Source: DATBHW01 sp046704085
GTDB taxonomy: Bacteria; Chloroflexota; Ktedonobacteria; Ktedonobacterales; DATBGS01
Length of the DNA stretch: 8,573 nucleotides
Direction of reading: 5' to 3'
NCBI GenBank assembly: GCA_046704085.1
Contig: JBJKSJ010000217.1
Span: 1-8,573 of the forward strand
In this document: in pieces, positions 1 through 6,778 of the stretch
Layout: each line of letters starts with the position of its first letter
Numbering within the stretch: the stretch's first letter is position 1
Position numbers and translations under genes: made by a program
The notes under the pieces: generated by a model
What the model was told of the DNA's origin: nothing
The model's input: the letters and a program-made list of their open reading frames with translations, nothing else
Databases searched by the model: none

Positions 1-180
1 AGCCTGCACCGGCTGATGGCCGCGGGCGTGGGGCAGCCGCTGGGGCTGGCACTGGCAGGTATCCTCTTGCAGAGCGCGGGGGCGACCTGGACGATCCTGC
101 TCTACGGCCTGGTCTTCCTGGCCTTTGCCATTGCGACGACGTGCTACAAGCCGGTGCGCTCCGCTCCCAGAGTCAGTTAG
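1..180 (+). CDS. C-terminal end of a membrane transporter, probably MFS (partial)
   Basis: The frame starting at base 1 is open from the window edge to a TAG at 178-180 and gives 59 residues. The visible part has a glycine-rich helix (around AAGVGQPLGLALAGILLQ), a short GAT turn, then a second hydrophobic helix (TWTILLYGLVFLAFAIATT), ending in a short basic tail with KPVR. Two closing membrane helices with small residues and a short basic cytoplasmic tail are typical of the last helices of major facilitator transporters. The start and most of the protein lie outside the window, so no substrate can be suggested. Another polytopic transporter family is possible. The gene ends 12 bases before a GC-rich hairpin. 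Confidence 0.6.
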   Translation, partial: SLHRLMAAGVGQPLGLALAGILLQSAGATWTILLYGLVFLAFAIATTCYKPVRSAPRVS

Positions 181-191
181 CGCATCGGTCA

Positions 192-237
192 GCCCGCGTG
201 TAGCCCCGGCCTCCGTGCCGGGGAGCGCTGCGCGGGC
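192..237. repeat. Nested GC-rich hairpin downstream of the transporter gene (terminator-like or REP-like)
   Basis: An inner stem of 7 bp (204-210 CCCCGGC with 217-223 GCCGGGG, 6-nt loop) sits inside an outer 7-bp stem (192-198 GCCCGCG with 231-237 CGCGGGC). It lies just after the stop codon at 180. There is no T-tract on either side, so it is not a classic intrinsic terminator. It may stabilise the 3' end of the mRNA or be a dispersed REP-like palindrome. Confidence 0.55.
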
Positions 238-287
238 GCGATCAAAGCTGCGCGGCAACCTCTTTCTACCGCCCGCCATATGGCTGC

Positions 288-317
288 TTGCCATAGTGCG
301 CTGCCAGTTGCTACAAT
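288..317 (+). promoter_or_regulatory. Predicted sigma-70-type promoter for the MaoC gene
   Basis: TTGCCA (288-293) and TACAAT (312-317) are separated by 18 bp. Each hexamer matches five of six consensus bases. Transcription would start near 324, leaving a leader of about 75 nt before the hydratase start at 398. Confidence 0.5.
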
Positions 318-397
318 AGAAGGAGACCAGAACCACCTTGCCCGGCGCGCCTTCTGAAGCCGTCGGGCATGAACGATGCAGGAAAGAGGTATTACGC

Positions 398-871
398 ATG
401 AGCGCTGCCATCCACAACGTCGAGGAACTCAAAGGCATGATCGGCCAGGAGACCCGTGTGAGCCAGTGGTATGACGTGACCCAGGAGCGTGTCAACGCCT
501 TCGCCGATGCGACCGGCGACCACCAGTTCATCCACGTAGACCCGGAGCGCGCCAAACAAACGCCCTTCGGCGGGACCATCGCGCACGGCTTCTTCACCCT
601 CTCGCTCATCCCCTATCTGTCGGGCGTGGGCGAAGGCGTCGAGATGCAGCTTCCGGTGCGCATGGCGGTGAACTACGGCCTGAACCGCGTGCGCTTCCCC
701 GCGCCCGTGCATGTGGGCAAGCGTATCCGGCTGCATACGAAGCTGCAAAGCGTCGAGGAAGTGGCGCCGCAGGTGATCCAGATCATCAACGAGCAGACCA
801 TCGAGATCGAGGGCGAGAGCAAACCCGGCTGCGTCGCCGAGTTCATCGCGCGCCTCTATCTCGCTTCCTAG
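398..871 (+). CDS. MaoC-family dehydratase, (R)-specific enoyl-CoA hydratase-like
   Basis: This 157-residue single hot-dog-fold protein is of the MaoC/(R)-hydratase family, which hydrates trans-2-enoyl-CoA to (R)-3-hydroxyacyl-CoA in the cytoplasm. The hydratase motif is clear at residues 35-66: FADATGDHQFIHVDPERA followed by PFGGTIAHGFFTLSL. Asp41 and His46 occupy the catalytic Asp/His positions, spaced as in the family. The GDHQ(F/W)IHVD variant resembles the mycobacterial Rv0130 type. The ATG at 398 is chosen because AAGAGG lies 8 bases upstream. A TTG at 338 would add 20 poorly family-like residues. A predicted promoter sits at 288-317, so the gene may be monocistronic. The physiological substrate (fatty acid, PHA or detoxification) cannot be read from the context. 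Confidence 0.9.
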   Translation: MSAAIHNVEELKGMIGQETRVSQWYDVTQERVNAFADATGDHQFIHVDPERAKQTPFGGTIAHGFFTLSLIPYLSGVGEGVEMQLPVRMAVNYGLNRVRFPAPVHVGKRIRLHTKLQSVEEVAPQVIQIINEQTIEIEGESKPGCVAEFIARLYLAS

Positions 872-982
872 AACATCGGTCAAGCAAGCGTGTTTTCGTC
901 TTAGCCCGCCGCCGGAGGCGCAGCCTCTAGCCGCGATTTTAATCGCCAGGCGCCCGGCGTTGGCGATGACTTGACCGACGTT
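872..982. repeat. 111-bp intergenic element bounded by 13-bp inverted repeats, with internal hairpins
   Basis: The 13-mer at 872-884 and that at 970-982 are inverted copies (12 Watson-Crick pairs plus one G-T). Inside are three smaller stems: GAGGC/GCCTC (915-919 with 923-927), GCGATT/AATCGC (933-938 with 941-946) and ATCGCCA/TGGCGAT (942-948 with 961-967). The last two overlap, so they cannot form together. The left end begins directly after the hydratase stop codon. It contains no ORF. It could be a small MITE-like or REP-like mobile repeat, or a structured 3' end. No target-site duplication is obvious. Confidence 0.5.
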
Positions 983-1020
983 ACAGGAGCGCCAGCAGGA
1001 GGGGGAAGGAGGGCGCGGCG

Positions 1021-2088
1021 ATGCCTCGCATCAACTGGTCAGCAATCCAGCAGAAGACCTTCGTGCGCTTGGTGATGAAGGGGCTGAACGATTGGATCTT
1101 CAACCTGGCCGGGCTGCTGGCCTATAACCTCCTGCTGGCGATGGTCCCGCTCTTCTTGCTGCTGATCGGCGGGCTGGGGCTGGCGCTCCAGGGGCTGGCC
1201 CCCGACACACAGCAGCATCTCACCAGTGAGGTGGCGCGCACGCTCCCGCCGCAAATCTCCGGCGGGCTGATTCAAGGCGTCACCTCCGACCTGGAACACT
1301 CCTCCGGGGCCATCCTGATTCTGGGTCTGATCGCCGCCTTCTTCTTTGGCTCGCGGCTCTTCATCACCGTCGAAGACTGCTTTACGATCATCTATCGCGT
1401 GAAGCCGCGCACCATCATGGGCCGCAACCGGATGGCGCTGGGCATGACGCTGCTCTTTATCCTCTTCGTGCCGATCATGTTTCTGGCCGCCGCCGTGCCT
1501 GCCGTGCTTGCCAATCAGGTGATTCAACACGTCTGGCAGACGCAGACGCCGGGAAGTTTGGCGCAGGTTGGCGGGTTCATCAGCGCCTATCTCGCGGCGT
1601 TCCTCTGGCTGCTGATCATCTACATGCTGATTCCCACGCAGCACGCGCGCCTGCGCCATAGCTGGCCGGGCGCGGCGCTGGCAGCCGCGCTGCTCATTCT
1701 CTATGAATTGATCTTTCCCTGGCTTGCCAGCGCGCTGCTGCGTCCGGGCAAATACGGGGCCACCGCAGGCTTTCTGATCCTCCTGCTCTCCTTCTTCTAT
1801 TATTTCGCCTTCCTGCTGCTGGTTGGCGCGGAGTTCAATTCCTGGCTGGAGGGCCACCGCGAGACGCTGGAAGACGTGCCCACCGTGTGGCATCACGCCA
1901 TCATTCACGGCCAGCTTCCGCAGGGGTCGCCAGACATCTCGGCGCATTCGGTCAAAGGTATCATCCCGCCAGACATTCGCCGGGCGTACAGAGAGAGTAC
2001 GCTTTCAGCCAACAGCATCCCTCCAGAAGAACCCGCGCCGGATGCCAAAGAATCAGAGGCCCATTCGTCCCCGCCGGGCAGGCCATGA
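1021..2088 (+). CDS. YihY/BrkB-family (virulence factor BrkB) inner membrane protein
   Basis: This 355-residue polytopic membrane protein has six hydrophobic segments at roughly 26-58, 95-117, 138-163, 184-205, 214-240 and 245-275, with a charged, proline-rich cytoplasmic-type tail of about 80 residues. The family features visible are the early LAYN-LLLAMVPL segment after the first amphipathic stretch, the conserved central GSRLFITVEDCFTIIY region, and the KYGATAGFLILLLSFFYYF...LLLVGAEFNSWLE ending. BrkB/YihY proteins were once annotated as ribonuclease BN. Their true role is unsettled (envelope or transport related). The start is supported by AAGGAGG 8 bases before the ATG. The stop is only 15 bp from the end of the convergent permease gene, leaving almost no room for a terminator. 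Confidence 0.88.
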   Translation: MPRINWSAIQQKTFVRLVMKGLNDWIFNLAGLLAYNLLLAMVPLFLLLIGGLGLALQGLAPDTQQHLTSEVARTLPPQISGGLIQGVTSDLEHSSGAILILGLIAAFFFGSRLFITVEDCFTIIYRVKPRTIMGRNRMALGMTLLFILFVPIMFLAAAVPAVLANQVIQHVWQTQTPGSLAQVGGFISAYLAAFLWLLIIYMLIPTQHARLRHSWPGAALAAALLILYELIFPWLASALLRPGKYGATAGFLILLLSFFYYFAFLLLVGAEFNSWLEGHRETLEDVPTVWHHAIIHGQLPQGSPDISAHSVKGIIPPDIRRAYRESTLSANSIPPEEPAPDAKESEAHSSPPGRP

Positions 2089-2103
2089 TCTTCTGGACGA
2101 ATG

Positions 2104-3231
2104 CTAGATGGTGCTGACGACTGATGCCTGGCGGCGCAGCCCCCAGACCGCCAGCAGAAAGAGAACCAGGACGCTGCCCACCACGATGGCAACATCGATC
2201 AGCGTGTTCCCTATAGCGGCGCGATTCTGCAAGGCATTGGCGACCCCATCCGCCAGCCAGTACGTCGGCAAGACCTTGACCGCCTGTGTCACCGGATTGT
2301 TCAGTGACAAACCGACTGAGCCAACGAAAAAGATGGGAATGATATAGATGAAGACGCCAATGCCACTGAAGGCGCCTGCCGCGCCCTGCGTCTTGAAAAT
2401 GCTGCCCGCCAGCGCGCCCAGCGCCACGCTAAAGATCGACCCCAGCAGCGCAAAGAGCAGCACCAGCGGAATCTGGCCGATAAAGCCCTGCGTAATTGCC
2501 AGCGCGATGAGTGCCAGGATCAGTTGATAGCCGAATGCCACCAGCAGCTTGGCGGCAATCACATCCGCCCAGGACGCCGGGGAAACCATCAGCATGCGCA
2601 GCGTCTTCTTCTCCTTCTCCTCAATCAGCAGCCCCGGCGCAACGGCCATCCCAATCAGAAACGACGAGAGCAGCGCCCCCAGCGCGTAAAACCCCGTCAG
2701 GTCGGTGAGGTTGCTGTTCGGGCCGGGCGGATTGATCGTCGCCGTACTCAGGCCGACCGGCGCGGGGCTGACCACCGCGCGGCTGTAATTGGCGAGCGCG
2801 CTCTGCAAGAGAACACTCTGCTGGTTGTTGATGTCATCCCCATTGTTATTGTGTTGCAGCGATGGCTGCTGCCCCGCCCGCAGGCTGGCCTCGAAGTTGG
2901 GCGGCACGACCAGCCCCAGGGCATAGGACGATTTCTTTTGCGCGCCGTCTGGCCCAAAGGCGGCGGCCACGTCCTGGGCCGAGTTGGCCTGGGTGATGTG
3001 CGCGTTGGAAAACGAACTCATCAACACCTGCTCCACGCCTGACGGTTGGCCGGACTGATAGCCAGGGTCATAGACCAGCATATCCGTTGTGCTGTTGCCA
3101 ATCAGCACGCCGATCACGACGAAGAAGATCGCCAGGAAGATAGGGGTCATCAGCATGACCAGGGTTTGCTTATTCAAGAGCAGGTCCAGTGCGTCTTTGC
3201 GCGCAATCGCGCGAATCACTCGTGGGTGCAT
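2104..3231 (-). CDS. ABC-2 type transporter permease (NatB-like, ABC2_membrane_3 type)
   Basis: This 375-residue permease is the presumed partner of the ATPase encoded 20 bp upstream. Segment order: TM1 about 24-45, an external domain about 46-175 (Asn/Gln/Ser-rich), then five further membrane segments at about 178-202, 228-248, 255-278, 284-306 and 343-364. The conserved cytoplasmic coupling motif of ABC-2 exporters is present as LLIEEKEKKTLRMLMVSPAS (residues 201-220). This layout matches the NatB-like efflux permeases, which export ions, drugs or peptides. The substrate cannot be told here. The ATG at 3231 is preferred because the following MHPRVIRAIARKDALDLLL is a typical family N-terminus, although its upstream GAGAGAG is weak. 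A GTG at 3252 overlapping the ATPase stop (TAGTG) is an alternative that would give translational coupling. It is the last gene of the operon. Confidence 0.88.
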   Translation of the reverse strand: MHPRVIRAIARKDALDLLLNKQTLVMLMTPIFLAIFFVVIGVLIGNSTTDMLVYDPGYQSGQPSGVEQVLMSSFSNAHITQANSAQDVAAAFGPDGAQKKSSYALGLVVPPNFEASLRAGQQPSLQHNNNGDDINNQQSVLLQSALANYSRAVVSPAPVGLSTATINPPGPNSNLTDLTGFYALGALLSSFLIGMAVAPGLLIEEKEKKTLRMLMVSPASWADVIAAKLLVAFGYQLILALIALAITQGFIGQIPLVLLFALLGSIFSVALGALAGSIFKTQGAAGAFSGIGVFIYIIPIFFVGSVGLSLNNPVTQAVKVLPTYWLADGVANALQNRAAIGNTLIDVAIVVGSVLVLFLLAVWGLRRQASVVSTI

Positions 3232-3251
3232 ACGCTCTCTCTTTTTCTTCA

Positions 3252-4142
<891 letters not shown>

Positions 4143-4183
4143 ACTCTGTCACTTCCTATCGCTGATTCCCCGGTTCGCGCCGT

Positions 4184-4699
4184 CTACCCTATGATGGCAA
4201 CCATAGCCCCCACGAAAGCGGTTTCCTCATCCTGCTGCTTATAAAGATACCAACCAAGCGTAAGGAGCAGAGCCAGTTCCGGCAGGTCTTGCGCGCCCCC
4301 TTCAAGCTGGACAGATGAACTTCTCTTTATATGGAGCAATGGACGACCAGCCGCATCGTCCCAACTCCAGATGCCGCGCCAGAAGCTTCGACAACGCCAG
4401 AAGAACGCGCGGCCATCAGCAGTAGACAGCGTGACATTCCCACTGATCCCCTGCTTGACGGCTGCCAGGTCCATTTGGGAGCTTGTATCTTTGATCCTGA
4501 TGGTCTGGGTGAGACCCTGTCTTGTAATGGTCCAGTTGCCGCTTGCGCTCTCGACCAACACGGCTGCCGTTGAACAACCCTTCCAGGTCACTGTCGCAAA
4601 GACTTCATCTTGCGAACGCAGTTCGTATATCTGGCCCTTTCGTTTTGGTCGAACCCAGCACAATTCATTGCTGGATAGATCGTTGAGAGGTTTCATCAT
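4184..4699 (-). CDS. Hypothetical protein, first gene of the ABC operon
   Basis: This 171-residue protein is one I do not recognise with confidence. It has no signal peptide or clear membrane span. It reads as alternating short beta strands (for example QIYELRS, EVFATVTWK, AAVLVES, NWTITRQ, TIRIKD, VTLSTADGRAFFWRC, IWSWDDAAGRPLLHIKR), closed by one hydrophobic helix (ELALLLTLGWYLYKQ, 141-155) and a small hydrophobic tail. A run of strands closed by a C-terminal hydrophobic helix recalls the tubby/LURP-one beta-barrel fold, which is only a shape-based guess. The ATG at 4699 has AGGAG 6 bases upstream; a second ATG follows directly. It lies 41 bp ahead of the ATPase and starts the operon facing the ABC-LytTR gene, so a role as accessory or sensor of the transporter is plausible but unproved. 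Confidence 0.75.
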   Translation of the reverse strand: MMKPLNDLSSNELCWVRPKRKGQIYELRSQDEVFATVTWKGCSTAAVLVESASGNWTITRQGLTQTIRIKDTSSQMDLAAVKQGISGNVTLSTADGRAFFWRCRSFWRGIWSWDDAAGRPLLHIKRSSSVQLEGGAQDLPELALLLTLGWYLYKQQDEETAFVGAMVAIIG

Positions 4700-4753
4700 C
4701 TGTATCTCCTCGCGTGCTTTTTGCTATCAGACCTTCTCGGTCCCGCTGAGAAA

Positions 4754-4763
4754 ACTGTAACAT
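4754..4763 (-). promoter_or_regulatory. Putative extended -10 of the minus-strand ABC operon
   Basis: Read on the minus strand, this is ATG-TTACAGT, i.e. TG-T-TACAGT, an extended -10 resembling TGnTATAAT. Transcription would start near 4747, about 48 nt before the ATG at 4699. No good -35 is seen; TTGTAG lies 20 bp upstream. The 8-bp core is an inverted copy of the plus-strand element at 4888-4895. Confidence 0.35.
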
Positions 4764-4887
4764 GACCCTCCGCGCCGCGCTACAAAAATCGGCTGAGAGG
4801 AGCCTGGAGCGGGTCAAGCGGCGCAAAATGGCGGGTCACTGGATGGCCCCAAAGCCGAATGGAGCCAAAACAGGGATGAATGGCGCT

Positions 4888-4897
4888 ATGTTACAAT
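4888..4897 (+). promoter_or_regulatory. Putative extended -10 of the ABC-LytTR gene
   Basis: ATG-TTACAAT contains TG-T-TACAAT, an extended -10 with five of six -10 consensus bases. No TTGACA-like -35 is present at 16-18 bp, which is consistent with an extended -10 or an activated promoter. Transcription would begin near 4904, giving a leader of roughly 125 nt before the ATG at 5028. Confidence 0.4.
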
Positions 4898-4906
4898 GAG
4901 GTCGGC

Positions 4907-5011
4907 ATGGCAAGCGCGCTCGCGCAGAAGGGTGGGACTGTACCGCCAGCGTCTCTGCTGGCCGGGGTGGGGCAATCGCTGGCGCCAGCGCGCGGGTTCA
5001 ACCGGATGTGA
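4907..5011 (+). CDS. Possible 34-aa small ORF in the leader of the ABC-LytTR gene
   Basis: An ATG at 4907 opens a frame of 34 codons ending in TGA at 5009-5011, 16 bp before the downstream ATG. The peptide begins MASALAQKGGTVPPASLLAG and ends with NRM. It has no Shine-Dalgarno. If transcription starts near 4904 it would be almost leaderless. It covers the palindromic boxes of the leader, so it could act as a regulatory leader ORF, or it may be a chance frame. Confidence is low. Confidence 0.2.
   Translation: MASALAQKGGTVPPASLLAGVGQSLAPARGFNRM
4945..4990 (+). promoter_or_regulatory. Four alternating GCCAGC/GCTGGC boxes in the leader of the ABC-LytTR gene
   Basis: GCCAGC (4945-4950) pairs with GCTGGC (4957-4962) across a 6-nt loop. 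Fifteen bases further on is a perfect 14-bp palindrome, CGCTGGCGCCAGCG (4977-4990). In RNA the four boxes can pair in more than one way. In DNA they look like repeated sites for a dimeric protein. The element lies between the putative start of transcription and the ribosome binding site. Confidence 0.45.
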
Positions 5012-5027
5012 TCTGAGGTTCCCAGAC

Positions 5028-6032
5028 ATGTTGCAAGTCCGGCGGCTAGAAAAGATCAGCGAGAACCGCACCGCGCTCTCCATCGAGCAGCTTGATGTCG
5101 CGGCGGGCGAGGTTGTGGCCGTCATTGGCCCCATGAGCAGCGGCAAGACGCTGCTTATTCGCTTGCTCTCTGGCATCGTCGTGCCCAGCGGCGGCACGGT
5201 CCTGCTGGATGGGCAGGATGTCCATCGCGCGCCCGCCGTGCGCGCGCGCATGGGGCTGCTCTTCGAGGAAGACCTGCTCTACGAGCGATTCTCCGCGCTG
5301 GGCAATCTGGAGACCTTCTGCCAGCTTCACGGCCTGCCCAGGAGCCGCGCCAGGGAACTGCTGGCCCTCGTGGGGCTGAGCGACCAGATCAAAACCAGCG
5401 CCAGCAAGCTCGCGCCCGCCGCGCAGCGCCGCCTGGCCTTTGCGCGCGCTCTGCTGGCGCGGCCCCCGCTGCTGCTGCTTGATCAGCCCACGCTGCGCGC
5501 CGACCTGGATACCCAGGCGCTGCTTGCCCGACTCATTACCCAGGCGGCGGACAACGGCGCGGGCATCCTGCTGACCGACGAAGACCTCTCGTGGGCAACG
5601 AAATGCGCCAGCCGCGTGGTGGAACTGGAGGGTGGGCGCGTCGCCAACAGCTACGCGCTGGAAACTGACCAGGGGTCAATTGTGCCGGAACGGCTTGTTC
5701 CTTATAAAGTGCCCGCGCGCAAAGAGGATCGCATTGTCCTCTATGACCCCGGCGACCTGCTCTACGCCACCAGCCGCGACGGCAAGACCATCCTGCGCAC
5801 GGCCAGCGAAGAGGCCACCACCAACCTCACCCTGCAAGAATTGGAGACGCGCCTGGCCGGGCGCGGCTTCTTCAAGGCGCATCGCGCCTATCTCGTCAAC
5901 CTCCAGCACATCAAGGCCGTGATCCAGTTCACGCGCAACAGCTATACCCTGCAACTGGACGACAAACAGGAAACGCAGGTCCCCTTGAGCAAACAATCCG
6001 AAAAAGAATTGCAGGAACTGCTGGGATATTAA
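5028..6032 (+). CDS. ABC ATPase domain (degenerate) fused to a LytTR DNA-binding domain
   Basis: This 334-residue cytoplasmic fusion has an N-terminal ABC nucleotide-binding domain (about 1-205), a linker (about 206-231) and a C-terminal LytTR domain (about 232-334). Walker A is intact (GPMSSGKT, 34-41). The signature region reads KLAPAAQRR (127-135) instead of LSGGQ, Walker B is LLLLDQP with Gln153 replacing the catalytic Glu, and Glu185 replaces the H-loop His. ATP binding is therefore likely but hydrolysis is not. The LytTR part has the family hallmarks DLLYATSRDGKT, TLQELETRL and GFFKAHRAYLVNLQHIKAV. The ATG at 5028 has TGAGG about 9-10 bases upstream. An in-frame ATG at 4896 overlaps the putative -10 and adds an arginine-rich stretch unlike an ABC domain. 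It is divergent from an ABC operon, suggesting a regulator of that transporter. Its stop shares TTAA with the convergent methyltransferase stop. Confidence 0.9.
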   Translation: MLQVRRLEKISENRTALSIEQLDVAAGEVVAVIGPMSSGKTLLIRLLSGIVVPSGGTVLLDGQDVHRAPAVRARMGLLFEEDLLYERFSALGNLETFCQLHGLPRSRARELLALVGLSDQIKTSASKLAPAAQRRLAFARALLARPPLLLLDQPTLRADLDTQALLARLITQAADNGAGILLTDEDLSWATKCASRVVELEGGRVANSYALETDQGSIVPERLVPYKVPARKEDRIVLYDPGDLLYATSRDGKTILRTASEEATTNLTLQELETRLAGRGFFKAHRAYLVNLQHIKAVIQFTRNSYTLQLDDKQETQVPLSKQSEKELQELLGY

Positions 6033-6679
6033 GGTCGCGTCGCCTGGAGGATGATCTGTGTGTGCAGGCCACCCGACACGCGGCGCAGCCGGGTGATCTC
6101 AAAGCCCGCCTGAGCCACCATGCCCGCCGTGTCGCGGTTCCAGTGGCAGCCCCCCGAAAGGCGCGTGGTTAAGGGCGTCATCAGAATCTGGATGCCTACC
6201 GCGAAGGCCGCCTCGGCGCGCACATGCTCGTACAGCAGCAGCGCGCCCCCCGGCTTGAGGACACGTCTGATCTCGGCGAACGCGCGCTCTGGATCGTTCA
6301 CCGAGCAAAAAACCAGCGTCGCCACAACGCTCTCAAAGCTCGCGTCGGCAAAAGGCAGCGCCTCTGCCGGAGCCGCCATCAAGCTGATGGGCACTGGCGC
6401 GGCCCGGCAGCGCGGCTCCGCGAAGCGCCGCATCGTCTCGTCGGGTTCAATCGCCTCGACGCGCTCGACCTGCCCTGGTTGATAGAGCGCAAAGTTCAGC
6501 CCGGAACCCGCGCCGACTTCCAGCACGACGCCCCGCGCCTGCCCAACAACCTCGCGGCGCAGCGGCTCCATGTAGCGCCGCGCCGCGCTTCTGCCTGCCG
6601 TCCAGTTGAAGAACGCGCTAAAGCGCGGATGTTGTCTATAAGAAGAACCTCGATCACCTGTGGATGGTACGCCAGACAT
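6029..6679 (-). CDS. Class I SAM-dependent methyltransferase
   Basis: This 216-residue cytoplasmic methyltransferase has a Rossmann fold. Motif I is LEVGAGSGLN (53-62); the acidic residue binding the SAM ribose is probably Glu79 in IEPDETM. The post-I region has PAEALPFADASFESVVATLVFCSV (104-127), followed by EIRRVLKPGGALLLYEHVR. The C-terminal GCHWNRDT-AGMVAQAGF (178-193) is like small METTL7-type and UbiE-related enzymes acting on small molecules or lipids; the substrate is unknown. The ATG at 6679 has GAGG 7 bases upstream and is preferred to a TTG at 6700. A weak -10-like GACAAT lies on the minus strand at 6731-6736. The stop TAA overlaps the stop of the convergent ABC-LytTR gene by four bases. 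The 171-aa unknown lies 99 bp upstream on the same strand and may be co-transcribed. Confidence 0.88.
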   Translation of the reverse strand: MSGVPSTGDRGSSYRQHPRFSAFFNWTAGRSAARRYMEPLRREVVGQARGVVLEVGAGSGLNFALYQPGQVERVEAIEPDETMRRFAEPRCRAAPVPISLMAAPAEALPFADASFESVVATLVFCSVNDPERAFAEIRRVLKPGGALLLYEHVRAEAAFAVGIQILMTPLTTRLSGGCHWNRDTAGMVAQAGFEITRLRRVSGGLHTQIILQATRP

Positions 6680-6778
6680 AGATGGACCTCGCTTTCTCAA
6701 CGATGCGCTACAGAGTTTCGATCACCCTCTATTGTCGCACAACGAGCAGAGGCCCAGAAGGGGCGTGGCGCCCGCCGT

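Noticed and set aside
1039..1947. A 302-codon minus-strand frame opposite the BrkB-family gene
   Set aside because: Its composition is Gln/Arg/Asp/His-rich shadow sequence; the plus strand encodes a clear polytopic membrane protein.
4896..5027. N-terminal extension of the ABC-LytTR protein from ATG 4896
   Set aside because: The ATG overlaps the predicted -10 element, the extension is Arg/Trp-rich and unlike an ABC domain, and ATG 5028 has its own ribosome binding site.
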